Shown here one piece after another: positions 10,497 to 22,709 of a stretch of DNA of 64,000 nucleotides. The first letter of the stretch is position 1; each line of letters starts with the position of its first letter. The stretch is taken from NCBI GenBank assembly GCA_033398695.1, contig CM065802.1, positions 203,069,096 to 203,133,095 of the forward strand. Reading direction: 5' to 3'. Source of the stretch: Orobanche coerulescens. Lineage: Eukaryota; Streptophyta; Magnoliopsida; Lamiales; Orobanchaceae. A model generated the notes under the pieces. It searched no databases, had not been told where the DNA came from, and was given only the letters and a program-made list of their open reading frames with translations. Position numbers and translations under genes: made by a program.

Positions 10497-12062
10497 ACGC
10501 GGCTTAACATCCGAGGATTCGATCCAAATAGCATTCCAAATTGCTCTGGTCGAAGGTCTTGCTCTTAACCGACCACCATTTTTTGATGGCTCAAACTTCA
10601 TGACGTGGAAGAAAAAGATGTCAATATTCATCCGAGCATATGATATCGAGCTTTGGAAAGTAATATGTCTTGGTCCAAAAATTCCTCTCAAATCCGACGG
10701 TATGCTTAAATCTTTCGAAGAATATGATGATGCGGATTGGAAGAACGACCATCTAAATTGTAAGGCTACGCAATTTCTATTTTGTGCCTTAAATCCGGAA
10801 GAGGTCAATCGTATCTCATCGTATGAAAGTGCTAAAGAGATATGGAAAATTCTTGAAATCACACACAAAGGGACAACTCATGTCAAGGAGACGAAGATCA
10901 ATATGCTTCTCCATGACTACGAGTTATTCATGATGAAGGGTGATGCATCACCAACATGCTTGACCGATTTTCGGTCATCACAAATGGACTTGCTTCGTTC
11001 GGTAAACCATTATCAAGTAGTGAGAAAGTCAAGAAAATCTTAAGATCACTACCTGTTGAATGGGACAGAATGGTGACGGCGATTATAGAATCGAAAGATC
11101 TCAATAATCTTGATTTTAATGCCCTCGTTGGTTCACTAATAAATTACGAGATTATCCTTAAATCTCGAAATGCAAAGCCAAAACCGAAGGAAAGATCGAT
11201 AGCCTTGAAGGCTAAGATGTCAAAAAGAGAAGAAATACAGGTTGATGAAAGCGACGACGAATCGGCATATTATGCCAAAAATATTAATAAATTTCAAACC
11301 TTATTAAACCGGAGAAAGAAAGACATCTCGGGCGAACATAAGAAATTCGACAACAATTGTCGATTATGTGGTAAACCAGGCCACTTTGCAAAGAATTGCC
11401 GAGTCAAACCCAAGAAGGAGGTTCTCGTTGCAACATGGAGCGATGACGACGAAGATGATGATTTTATCAATCAAAATAATCTCGCTCTCATGTCCCGAAG
11501 TTCATTCGACGATAGCGACGTTGAAAGCCAAGTTAGTACATCGTCTCACGATGAATTATTTGAAGCATTTGAATTACTGCATACTGATTTTCAAAATGCT
11601 TTATCCGAGATCAAATCCCTTAAATCTAAAAATAAATCATTGGAAATTGAAAATTCCAAAATTCTTGAAAAGAGAAAATTTGTCGGGAGCGATCATTCAA
11701 AATGCATTGAAAACGAAAATATTTTAAAGAATGATCTTTTGAAAATTCAAACCGAGCTGAAAAATTTAACAAAGAAATTCTCGTGCGGAAACGAGAAATT
11801 TGAACAAATGCTCTCGGTGCAAAAGTTTACGTTGAATAAACAGGGGTTGGGATTCAAACATCATTCTAAAACTGAATCCTTAAGTTTCAATATACCCCGA
11901 TGTGACAAATGTTTGAAAATTGGGCACCATATTTCAAATTGCAAAAGCCCAAGACGGACGATAAAAGTTAAAAAGATTTGGGTTCCTAAAGGAACAATTA
12001 TTTCAAATATCGTCTATGTTTCGAATGAAAAACCAACTCTCGGTTGGATCCCCAAGAATTGA
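10497..12062 (+). pseudogene. copia-type gag (UBN2-like), frameshifted
   Basis: Capsid/nucleocapsid polyprotein. The first part has RPPFFDGSNFMTWKKKM, the conserved start of copia gags, followed by the capsid core. A one-base frameshift around 10945-10960 moves the frame just before MLDRFSVITNGL. The second part continues with a CCHC knuckle CRLCGKPGHFAKNC (about 11361-11402), an acidic stretch, a Lys/Leu-rich probable coiled coil (about 11580-11800) and a second knuckle CDKCLKIGHHISNC. It ends PTLGWIPKN. No ATG is seen before the conserved start, so initiation is unclear. Confidence 0.82.
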
Positions 12063-12499
12063 TTTTTATCAAATTGATATTTAACTTAGGGAGAGTTTTA
12101 TATTTTAATGGGGATATGTATTTTTCAGGGGGAGTTTTTTACCCTTTTATGCATTTATTATTATTTTATTATCATTTATTACTCTTTTTTATGAAGACAA
12201 AAGGGAGAGAAATGAGAAAAGGAGAAGAATGGGATTAACACTGAAAGGGGGAGAAATCGAAGACAAGCAGAAAAGGAAGTTGATAAGAAAAATGAGACAT
12301 CGAAAAGATGATGAGAAATTAAAAAAACTATGTCGAAAAAAAAAGAAATGGAAAGAAGGAGTCGAAAAAAATGGGAGAAGAAACTAACGAAACGGACAAA
12401 GTCGAAAACTTTGGTCTGTACACATATACATATATTTGTATTTTGCAAGTAAATCCCATTGACGAAGTGTTGTTTTGTAATCATCAGAAAGAGGGAGAT
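12063..12499 (+). other. Non-coding 3' internal region of the gag-only element
   Basis: About 430 bp of purine-rich, A-rich sequence between the gag stop and the 3' LTR, with no pol-like frame. It ends in the tract AGAAAGAGGGAGAT that would prime plus-strand synthesis. Confidence 0.7.
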
Positions 12500-13575
12500 T
12501 GTTGGAATATTTTATTCCATACATTTATTAACAGAGTTTTGATGATTAAGTTGATAAACAAAACAAAACAACAAAGAGGCGAAACAAAGCATCGAAGAAG
12601 TCGAAGACGCAAAAAGCTGGAAATAGCATGCTTAACGTACGTAACAAAGAGTTAATAGCGTACGTAGTAGTGCATGTTTAACGTACTTAAGGAAGAAGGA
12701 TTAACGTATGTAATGGAGTGCTTCAGTATTCAAACAAGATGAACGTTAGAGATGACGTCATGGCATAGGTCAGCGAGCAACGGATATATTGACAAATGTT
12801 AACGTACGTAATGGACAATGGCTAACGTACGTAACACAGAAGACAGAAGCCAATGAACTGTTTTATGAAGAAGCTAACGTACGTAACCAGTAGAGGTTAA
12901 CGTACGTAATATCGCTAGCGTACGTAATATTGGAGTGATAGCGTACGTAATGAAGGCACAAGAAGCTAACGGCTAATTGGAAGAGAAATGCCTATAAATA
13001 CCACTTCTAATGGTATTCATTCTACAACAATGCAAAGCATTCGATATATTGATCAGAGATTATTATACACATTCTTGTTGTTGTAATTGTGCTTATATTG
13101 ATAGTTTGAGGGTTTATACATTCAACACATACAAAAGAGGTAAAAGAAAAGATACGATTAGATTCAGTGTTATTAAGATTAAGGATCCGGCATTTTTAGA
13201 ATCCCAATCGATATCTAAGTGAGGTTTATATAGTACCCATAGAAAGCTAGAGTGGTTGATTCCTTGTCCAATAGAAAAGGAAAACAGTTTAACTTGGACC
13301 GACACAAAGACAACTACAAGCGGTAATATCTCGACCGATAGAAGAGAGATTGTACGGTTTAACTTAGACCGATAGAAGACAAGTTTGTAACGGTTATCTC
13401 TCGACCGATAGAAGAGAGGTGCAGGGGTTGACCTTCATCCTATTGAAAAAGATACCGAGAGAGGACGTAGGCTTCGTTAATAGCCGAACCTCTATAAATC
13501 CGTGTGTCGTCTATTTTCCGCACCTTTATATTTATGCTTCCGCACAACAGCGCAAATACCGATTTTGCTCCAACA
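12500..13575 (+). repeat. 3' LTR of the gag-only element
   Basis: 1076 bp, the same length as the 5' LTR. It repeats the palindrome array (about 12633-12950) and TATAAATA at 12993-13000. It is followed by the second TSD copy GGAGT at 13576-13580. Confidence 0.92.
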
Positions 13576-13580
13576 GGAGT

Positions 13581-16518
13581 AGGAGACGTACACTTGAGGT
13601 TCGACACCGGTGTGGAACTTGCCTTACGTAATGTGAAACATGTTCTGGATATGAGGCTAAATGTGATTTCCGTTGGCTTACTCGATGATGATGGCTATTG
13701 TAGCGGTTTTGGCAAGGGAGTGTGGAAACTCACTCGAGGTTCCTTGATTGTCGGAAGAGGAGAGAAGACAGGGAAACTGTACGTGACACTTCCAAAGGTC
13801 ACGATTAATGCCGTGAATACAGTTGACAATAATGACATGACCGAGCTATGGCATAAGAGGTTCGGTCACATGAGCGAGAAAGGAATGGCGCTATTATCAA
13901 ATAAGGAGGTGCTATCCGGGATTCACGATGTACATCTTAAAAGGTGCTCTCACAGTCTAGTTGGGAAGCAAACGAGAGTCACTTTTAAGAGCCATACTCC
14001 TTCACGGAAGGAAAATGTTCTTGATCTTATACATTCCGATGTTTGTGGTCCTATGAAGACTAGGACGCTTGGTGGTTGCCTATACTTTGTCACATTCATC
14101 GACGATCATTCGAGGAAGGTGTGGGCATACACCTTAAAGACCAAAGATCAAGTTTTGGATGTTTTTAAACAGTTTCATGCCTCAGTGGAGAGGGAGACCG
14201 GGAAGAAGTTTAAGTGTATTCGGATGGATAATGGTGGAGAATACACTGGGCCTTTTGATGAGTATTGCCGAGAGCAAGGGATCCGACATTAAAAGTCACC
14301 ACCAAAGACTCCGCAACTTAATGGCTTGGCGGAGAGGATGAATCGGACTTTGGTTGAGAGAGCTCGATGTTTGCTCTCACATGCCAGATTACCAAAGTCA
14401 TTTTGGGGAGAAGCTTTGAACATGGCGGTTCATGTGATTAATTTGACGCCGTGCGTTCCTTTGGAGTTTGATGTCCCGGACAAAGTGTGGAGCGGTAAAG
14501 ACATTTCATATCGCCACTTATGGGTTTTCGGATGTGAAACGTTTGTACACATTCCTAAAGATGAGAGGTCGAAGCTTGATTCCAAGACGAAGCCATGTAT
14601 CTTTATTGGCTATGGTCTTGATGAGTTCGGGTATAGATTGTATGACCCGATAACTAAGAAGCTTGTTCGTTCGAAAGATGTTGTTTTTGTTGAAGATCAA
14701 ATGATGAAGGATGTTGAGAATGGAGAGTCGGCTCCACAACATGATTATGATCTTATTGATTTGGACCCTGTTCCTCCACAACATATTTAGACACCTAGTG
14801 GAGATGACGTCCAAAATGATGAACAACATGATACCAGTGATGGTGATGAGTTGAGACAAGATGATACAGATGGAGTTCGACCCGAGCTACCCGTACCGAA
14901 CATGCCCTCATTTGTTCCACTTAGACGGTCGGCGAGGGACCGTCATCCCTCCACTCGTTATTCGGCCGATGAGTATGTTTTACTCACCGACGAGGGAGAG
15001 CCCGAATATTATGAGGAGGCTATGGAGGATGAGAACAAGAAGGAGTGGATGGATGCCATGCAAGACAAGATGAGTTCGTTGCATGAGAACAATACATACG
15101 AGTTGGTAAAGTCGGAGGAGCATACTTCATTGAGAAATAAATGGGTGTATAAGGTGAAGTTGGAGGAGCATACTTCATTGCCCCGATACAAAGCTAGACT
15201 CGTAGTCAAGGGCTTTAGACAAAAGAAAGGCACTGATTTTGACGAGATTTTTTCTCCACTTGTGAAGATAGGATCAATTCGATTGGTCCTTGGTATAGCG
15301 GCTAGTCTTGACCTTGAGATTGAGTAGATGGATGTCAAGACGGCATTTTTTCATGGAGACCTCGATAAAGAGATATATATGAAGCAACCTGGAGGGTTTC
15401 AGGTTAAGGGAAAAGACGATTATATTTGTAGACTCCGTAAGAGTCTATATGGCTTGAAGCAAGCACCACGATAATGGTATAAAAAGTTTGAGTCGGTTAT
15501 GGGGGAGCAAGGCTACCGGAAGACGACCCTGGACCATTGCGTGTTTTTCAAGAAATTTGGAGATAATGATTTTATCATCCTATTGCTTTATGTGGATGAC
15601 ATGTTGATCGTTGGCAAGAATGCCGAAAGGATTGCAAATTTGAATAAAGAGTTGAATAAGTCTTTTGCCATGAAAGACTTGAGGGCCGCTAAACAGATTC
15701 TTGGGATAAGAATCACTCGGGATAGAGCAGCCCGAAAATTATACATGTCACAAGAGCAATATATTGAGAAGGTGCTTAAACGCTTTAACATGGACAAAGC
15801 TAAGGTTGTTAGTTCGCCTCTTACTAACAATTTTAAATTGACGAGTAAGGATTGCCCTACGACGAAGGAAGAGATTGAGGAAATGGATAAAGATCCTTAT
15901 GACTCTGCGGTTGGGAGTTTGATGTATGCCATGGTATGTACGAGTCTCGACATTGCTCATTCCGTGGGAGTGGTGATCCGTTTTCTATCGAATCCAGGAA
16001 AGAAGCATTGGGAAGCCGTAAAGTGGATATTTAGATATTTACGGGGTACTTCCAAAGTAGGGATCACATTTGGAAATGGGAAAGCGATGCTTGTTGGTTA
16101 TTCCGATTATGATATGGCAGGAAACGAGGATAATAGAAAATCCACTTCTGGTTATTTGATGACATTTGCAGGGGGAGTCGTGTCATGGCAATCGAGATTG
16201 CAAAAGTGTGTTGTCTTGTCAACAACGGAGGTCGAGTATATTATGGTGGTGGAAGCGAGTAAAGAGCTCTTATGGTTAAAAATATTTTTACAAGAGCTTG
16301 GCTTCCGAAAATGACGTTATGTGGTTCTTTGTGATAGTCAGAGTGTGATTCATTTGGCGAAGAATGCGACTTTTCACAAAAGAATAAAACATATCGCTGT
16401 GAGATATCATTGGATTCGAGATGCATTGGAGGATGGTTTGTTTGAACTTGATAAAGTTCACACCGATGATAATGGTTCTGATATGTTAACTAAGGCATTG
16501 GGTATAGAGAAGGTTAAG
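13581..16518 (+). pseudogene. copia pol copy B (protease tail-integrase-RT-RNase H), dead
   Basis: It continues the frame interrupted at 9394. Visible in order: the protease tail, the GAG-pre-integrase motif LWHKRFGHMSEKGM, the integrase core (HSDVCGP, FIDDHSR, RMDNGGEY), the LAERMNRT segment, RT with YVDD at 15589-15600, and RNase H. Stops at 14290-14292 and 15472-15474 are shared with copy A. TAG at 14788-14790 and TAG at 15325-15327 (CAA in copy A) are private. It therefore decayed both before and after the duplication. Confidence 0.88.
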
Positions 16519-16576
16519 TAAGTTGCTCGATCGCCGGGATGGCGAACTCTTCCTCTATTCCAGAAAGGGAGAGATT

Positions 16577-17450
16577 TGTAGGAGTTATTTCCGAAATATA
16601 GGCCTTCCCGGAGTCGACTGGACTCTACGCGGCGGCACACATCTCTTGTGCTGCGGCACACCATTTTCCCCACGAATCTCGTGGAGCTGCTGTACTCTGG
16701 GCCGCGGCCCCCTGGGACCCCTCCTCTCGGTCGTTTTCTGAGTGTGCCGCGCCACACAGGGGCAAATCAGCCATGATGATGTCTTTTTAGCAGCATTTGT
16801 GCTGCGTTTTCTTTACTTTCACCCACCATTTTGAGAGCACCAACAAGAGAGAGATACAAGAGAGAAGAAAAATAGAGAGATATACTTATTCGATTTCTCG
16901 GAGTTGTACCGATCGGATCGTCGTGATATTTTGACAAGAGCTTGATAGCAATTGGGCAAATCTTTTCACCGGAGTAGATCGAGGTTTTGAGTCCGGAAAT
17001 TAGGGTATTTTGTTAGCTTTTTGTATAAGCTATTTACGGTGTTTTTCTTTCTCGATCTTGTTATTGTTGTGTATTCCAAATACTTGAAGATTATTTATAC
17101 CAAGTATTTGAAGATTATTGTTGTATACCTCTAATTTGTACTAGGGACGAATCACATGTTGTGAATTGGTGATAGTGGATTTAAGCGCTTCGGTCCCATG
17201 GTTTTTACTCTCGTTTTGAGGGGTTTTCCACGCTAAAAATTGTGTCTCGTTGTTTATTATTTTCTGATATTATTTGTATTGTTTGTCGAGTTGTATTTGA
17301 TTTACTATACTCGTCGGTAACCTCAAAGTTACGATTGAGATTGGGAAAGTTGTCAAATGAGGTTCCGTATTTTCGTTGTGACGTCTTTGTGTTGTGTTTC
17401 CCAAGTGAGTTGTAACTACCAAGACAAAGTCAATATTGTTTGTGATACAA
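16577..17450 (+). repeat. Copia-1B 3' LTR
   Basis: It starts TGTAGGAG after the purine tract 16562-16576 and is collinear with 2539-3410. The central palindrome has decayed relative to copy A (TGTGCTGCGGCACA near 16647). The 3' end is approximate for the same reason as in copy A. Confidence 0.65.
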
Positions 17451-18831
17451 GAATATAGTTTTAGATTGAATTATTTAGTTTTTTTTTATATAATTGCTTC
17501 ACTTTTTATTATATGACTGTTGACAGAATTGAGCTTTATCAAAATAATTGATTCATTGATTTCAACTTTTGCTGTAGACGTTCATCGCACGGGAGAATGG
17601 CAAGTTTGGTCCAAAATTATAGTAGGAGTGAGACATTGAGTCTCGCGTTTGTTCCACGTGTGATTTTTAGTACAACTTTCAAAAATTGGCAAAGATGGTC
17701 CGAAATTGTAATTTGTGGACTAAATCTGCTTAGCTGGCAGATTTTTGCTTAGGTGGCCAAAATTCAGATTTTGTCAACTTATTTATTTTTATTTAAAAAA
17801 ATCTACAAAATTAAATAAAAAATTCTGGACTATATTAATATTAAAAAATATTAAAACTCAATAATTTTATTTTTAATCCTAGAATATTAATATTGAAAAA
17901 TAAAAAAAAAGTTATTTTAAATTCAGAAATTAGAAAGTCTAAAAAATTCTGAAATATTTAAAAAATTCGAAAATTAGTAAATTTATTAAAAAATATTAGA
18001 AAATATTAATATTAATATTAATATTAATATTAATATTGAAAAATATTAAGAAATTGGTAATTTTATTTTTAATTCTGGAATATTAATTTAAAAAATCAAA
18101 GAAAAATATTTTAAATTTGGAAATTAGAAAATCTAAAAAATTCTGAACGATTTAAAAAATTATTAATATTCGGATAGCATGTGACCGTTAAAAAATTTAC
18201 AAGTTTAAAATAATTTTTTTTAATTTTTAATATTATTATATTCCAGAATTAAAAATAAAATTACCGATTTTTTAATATTTTTAACATTAATATTAATATT
18301 AATATTTTTTAATAAATTTACTAATTTCTGAATTTTTTAAATAGTTCAGAATTTTTTAGATTTTCTAATTTCCGAATTTAAAATTTTTTTTTTTTATTTT
18401 TCAATATTAATATTCCAGAATTAAAAATAAAATTACCGATTTTTAATATTTTTTAATATTAATATTCAGAAATTTTTAATATTTTTAATAAATTTACCAA
18501 TTTCTGAATTTTTTAAATAGTTCAGAATTTTTTAGATTTTTTAATTTCCGAATTTAAAATAACTTTTTTTTATTTTTCAATATTAATATTCCAGAATTAA
18601 AAATAAAATTACCGATTTTAATATTTTTTAATATTAATATAGTTCAGATTTTTTTTTTTAATTTTGCAGATTTTTTTAAATAAAAATAAATAACTTAACA
18701 AAATCTAATTTTTGGCCACCTAAGCAAAAATCTGCCAGCTAAGCAGATTTAGTCCACAAAATTACAATTTCGGATCATCTTTGCCAATTTTTGAAAATTG
18801 TGGACTAAAACACTACTACAAAACTGGCTTT

Positions 18832-19160
18832 TAACAGCGGTTAAAATGCCCAATTAACGGCGGTTCCGGAACCGCCGTTATATGTACCGCTGTTAATATC
18901 AACGGCGGTTTTTAAAACCACCGTTAAATTTATCAAATAACGGCGGTAAAAGGTAACCGCTGTTAAACTTGATCTTAACGGCGGTTCTATAACCGCCGTT
19001 GAATTTGCCGTATGTTACGGCGGTTTCAGGAAACCGCTGTTAAATGGCACATTTAACAGCGGTTAAAGGTAACCGCTGTTAAATTTGATACTCCACAGCG
19101 GTTATTGAACCGCCGTTAAGTGTAAGAATTAACAGCGGTTTCGGAGGAACCGCTGTTGAA
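18832..19160. repeat. CACTA subterminal inverted-repeat array, left
   Basis: About ten copies of TTAACAGCGGTT or TTAACGGCGGTT, mostly paired head to head with AACCGCTGTTAA across 4-8 bases, so each pair forms a short hairpin. In characterised CACTA elements such repeats bind the TNPA-type protein. Confidence 0.85.
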
Positions 19161-19271
19161 ATATTAATCATTTTATCCAGTTTTTCCCCTATTTTGCACA
19201 ATCCAGTACCTGAATCGGATCAAACTAATCAATAAACCACCAATTCATCGAATCCAAACACACCGAAAAGA

Positions 19272-19465
19272 ACTAACCAACACCAAATTCATTGAACCAC
19301 CAATACATTGAAAAAGATAATACAAAAATTCCAATTCATCCAAAATAATTCATACAAATATCCAATGTACTAACCAACACCAAATTCATTGAACCACCTA
19401 TACATTGAAAAAGATAATACAAAAATCCCAATTCATCCAAAATAATTCATACAAATATCCAATGT
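19272..19465. repeat. 97-bp tandem duplication in the CACTA left arm
   Basis: Two adjacent copies, 19272-19368 and 19369-19465, starting ACTAACCAACACC and differing at a few bases. It lies just beyond the last exon of the Ulp1-like ORF and is non-coding. Confidence 0.8.
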
Positions 19466-19779
19466 ATTCACACAAAAACACCAAAATCATGTCGCGAGAC
19501 AATTTCGCACCTCCAAGAAATAAAGTCCCCAATCAACTCGAATTTTATCAAAAACATTTTCAGACAGTGCTCCAACATCATCAAACATCTGCACATATAA
19601 ACGTATAATAAACAAACTTTAAATGTAAAAGAGTAAACAATTTTATCACCACTTCAAGTAAAAAATATACTACCTCCATCCAACCATCCAAAATACGCGC
19701 TCGGGCGATAGTCGACATCCAGTGCATAACATAATAACCACACTCCCAACCTCCATTTTGTTTATTACACTAAAACAAA

Positions 19780-20382
19780 ATAAGACACAATTATATGAGT
19801 CGCTTTCAGTAAATAAAATCAACACGTACACAACATACACAGTTAAAAAACACACACTGACACAAACACACAATGCACAAAAAAACACAAAGACACACAA
19901 ACTTCACACACAAGAGACAAATGATGTTAAACCGCTAGTAATCGACATTATACTTCAAGTGTTTGGTATGTTCATCTTGTTAATATTAGACACAAATAAT
20001 CATTATGAGAAGGATATCCCACCCGCATCGTGCATCGACACCTAAAAACTAAACTTTAGTTTTATGATTAAATAGTACAAGAAAAACTCCAACTTCATAA
20101 ATTACACAGCCTACTTTGTTGGAACGAATCTGATACTAATCATCAATTTTCATTTTAATCTAACAACAGATCAATTTCTAATCAGAAAAATAGGAAGAAC
20201 AAATTGCTTTCTCTAGGAAGAAAAACTAGGAACAAAACTCGAGGGTTTTTTTATGGTACTTCTGAAATTTCTCTAGATCTTTTTTTGTAATTACTCCACA
20301 TGTCACGAGTCGTTTTTGTAGATTGTCCCTTGCTTAAAAGGCTATCAGATTAGTAAAACCTGTCCAGGATAGGAACAATACC
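19780..20382. other. CACTA intron sequence, nothing recognised
   Basis: AT-rich intron DNA of the Ulp1-like ORF between its ECGYYVM exon and the PPR fragment. No gene or clear repeat is seen. Confidence 0.4.
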
Positions 20383-21099
20383 TTATGCGTTATATAATCG
20401 CATTTCTTTCAACAACGAGTCCATCATTTGACGAACTCTTCCTATTTGACAGTACGAGGCACATCCAGCAACAAATTCATGAACCACCCCATCGATGTTG
20501 ATCCAACTCCGTCCAGGTTGCTTGGATACCCCCTTCACCCTCATAAAACCCCTAAGTTTCAAGACATCACACCATTGACTATCCGCAGCGAACGAATTAG
20601 ACAACATAACATAGCCAGCCGAATTCTCGGGATCAACCTCAACTAGAATGGTGGAAATACTTTGAGCCAATTCTAACCTATTGTGAAGCACACACCCAGA
20701 AAGTAGAGCTCACCACACAAAATTATTAGGTTCGAAAGGCATAGACGTAACAACACCAAGAGCTTCTTCAATATAACCAGACAGAGCTAGAAGATCAACA
20801 TAGCAAGAATAGTGTTCCAATCTTGGGGTAACCGAATTATTCTGGATCATATGGTTAAAAATTTCACACCCTTTATTTAAAAGCCCAGAGTGACTGCAAG
20901 CACATAATACACCAAGAAGAGTTCCAGAATCAGGACGTAAATGAAGCTCGTGCATTTTGGAATGAAGTGATAGAGCCTCCTTCCCATTGCCATTTACAGC
21001 AAGGCCCATGATCATGGCATTGAATGAAACCACGTCTTTTACACTTATTTGGGTAAAAACCTTTCTTGCATCATCCAAACTCCCACATTTGAAAACCAC
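20383..21099 (-). pseudogene. PPR protein fragment (PLS class, E/E+ end) captured in CACTA
   Basis: C-terminal part of a pentatricopeptide-repeat protein, a family that binds organelle RNA. One frame on the minus strand reads KCGSLDDARKVFTQISVKDVV, then NAMIMGLAVNGNGKEAL, LLGVLCACSHSGLLNKG and the E-domain GPLE-type region ending PGRSWINIDG, VHEFVAG. A TGA at 20707-20709 follows PNNFVW where the family has Gly, splitting it into two open stretches in the same frame. The N-terminus is missing: the fragment abuts a LINE fragment at about 21100. Both lie inside an intron of the CACTA Ulp1-like ORF, so it is a transposon-borne copy of a host gene. Confidence 0.85.
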
Positions 21100-21357
21100 A
21101 CATGGTTATACCAAATAACATCAGGGGAGTCATTACTAATAGCTTTCCAAACTTCATTAATAGAAAACTCAACTTCCATACCCTTTTTATTAATCCAAAC
21201 ACTTCTATCTTTTTTACTATCATCAATATTAGGGACAGAGATGTTAGTGACATTCTCAAATCTGCCATCCCATTCAGTAGGCGAGAATACTTGACTCCAA
21301 TAATTCTGAATCGCATACAGAACACTTCTCATCAATTGTACTCGACCACTATGAGAA
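21100..21357 (-). pseudogene. LINE reverse-transcriptase C-terminal fragment (zf-RVT)
   Basis: The minus-strand frame shows RVQLMRSVLYAIQNYWSQVF, typical of the end of plant LINE RTs, then FSINEVWKAI and VIWYNHVWFSN, matching the zf-RVT region after an apparent internal deletion. It joins the PPR fragment directly on its downstream side. There is no 3' tail or TSD, so it is part of a composite insertion rather than a clean LINE copy. Confidence 0.6.
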
Positions 21358-21361
21358 GCTC

Positions 21362-21440
21362 CCACACACAAACACACACAAACACAAACACACACACAAC
21401 ACACATACACTGCCACTGCACACACACACACACACTGCAT
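21362..21440. repeat. CA-rich microsatellite
   Basis: Interrupted (CA)n/(ACAC)n tract with TGC interruptions, in the CACTA intron. It generates spurious cysteine/valine-rich frames on the minus strand. Confidence 0.85.
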
Positions 21441-21484
21441 AGAAAAAAAACCAACACAAACAAACGGACACTTCACACACGATA

Positions 21485-21583
21485 TGTTGGGAGAAGATCC
21501 TTAAGACGAAAGTTAACATCTATCCCAAAGGGATAAGATCCTTACGACGTTAACCACGTCTATCCCAAAATAATTCGTGTTTC
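21485..21583 (+). repeat. CACTA-internal direct repeat, left copy
   Basis: It begins TGTTGGGAGAAGATCCTTAAG and is itself two imperfect units of about 45 bp (GATCCTTAAG...GTTAAC...CTATCCCAAA). A second copy in the same orientation is at 43949-44046, near the other end of the CACTA. Both are next to CA-rich tracts. Confidence 0.75.
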
Positions 21584-22249
21584 CAAAAACAATATTGTCG
21601 TACACACTCAAATATTCATACACACAAACACACATATTTACACTCATGTAATTAAATGTATTACCTTGGGATATATCCAACTAACCGCCTGCTTTGATTT
21701 ACTTGTATGCATACCATCCATGGTCTTGAATGCGGTCACGACACTGCTTAAAAGTAACAATAATATATTGAGTCGTTGATATAAAATTTTAAAGCAAATA
21801 TATTATAAATAAAATCTTACTTTTGGAGTATGGCCTTAATGCGAGAGTCAGGCCTACTATGTAGTGATAAAAACCATATAATAGTTCCTCTTACTGGCAC
21901 AATGACCAGAAGTTGCCAATGATGCCTACATAGATAAATGCATTTGAAAGAAAGAACATATTACTACAGTATGTTGTAAAAAAAAAAGGAAATAGTTTTG
22001 TTAAAAAGAAAATATTTTGAAATTTACAATCTTTTATCTTACTTATGATGGTAAGCTCCCATGTATATTTGCTTCTTCGACTCAAGCATACGCGTCGATA
22101 TATATCTCGAGATCTCCTCTCCCCTCTGTCCCATATTTTGTATGGATTGAGGATCAAAATATCCATACAAAACCTCGTCCATCGTGCCCACATTCATAGT
22201 AGACAAATACCTAATTTGTTAAGCAAAATATTAATATAAAAAAACACTC

Positions 22250-22378
22250 CACACACTGCACACAAACACACACACACACACTTTTCACACACACACTGCC
22301 ACACAATAAAAACACACACACACACTGCACATACACACACACACTGCACACATAAACACTGCACACACACAGCACATA

Positions 22379-22413
<35 letters not shown>

Positions 22414-22425
22414 TACACACACATA
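22250..22425. repeat. CA-rich microsatellite
   Basis: About 175 bp of (CA)n broken by CTGCAC and TAAAA units, in the CACTA intron between Ulp1-like exons 22465-22709 and 22043-22210. Confidence 0.85.
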
Positions 22426-22709
22426 CTACGAATGTAGAAAGATTCCATAAAGGAAATTACTCACATAGTCCAAAGCTGTAAAACTGATAAACTAAGCCAC
22501 TCCTTTCCTTGAACGATCTCTAAAATATCAGTGTGAGCGATGTACAATGGAACATCATCACCACCACAGCCAAAGATAGCTGTATCCCACGGCACTGATA
22601 TCGGACTATTGTACATACTCGACGCAGCCATAAGTAAGTCTCTCATGATGTCATCTTTGGTCCTCGACCCGTCATTCTGACGAGCCTGCTTCTTTGGTCG
22701 CTGAATATC

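Larger units (their letters stand above)
9395..13575 (+). mobile_element. Gag-only copia-type LTR retrotransposon
   Basis: A complete two-LTR element with 1076-bp LTRs of equal length (9395-10470, 12500-13575), starting TGTTGGAATA and ending CTCCAACA, and TSD GGAGT (9390-9394 and 13576-13580). After the 5' LTR comes a tRNA-Met-type primer site TTGGTATCGGAG (from 10472). A purine tract (12487-12499) precedes the 3' LTR. The internal region encodes only a gag; there is no protease, integrase, RT or RNase H. It is non-autonomous and must have depended on a relative. Confidence 0.92.
8489..17450 (+). mobile_element. Copia-1B, Ty1/copia element (tandem copy B)
   Basis: Plus-strand copia retrotransposon lacking its 5' LTR and gag start. 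It opens abruptly inside gag at the duplication junction 8488/8489. Parts are gag (8489 to about 9300), a protease remnant (about 9270-9394 continuing at 13581), integrase, RT and RNase H (to 16518), and a 3' LTR from 16577. A separate LTR element (9395-13575) interrupts it in the protease region with TSD GGAGT. Removing the insert and one TSD copy restores a continuous frame across the site. Confidence 0.88.

Noticed and set aside
22194..22448. Cys/Val-rich frames on the minus strand (also 44113-44360 and 19670-19900)
   Set aside because: They read through CA microsatellites; composition alone explains them. Only the GGWECGYYVM exon at 19674-19769, in another frame, is supported.
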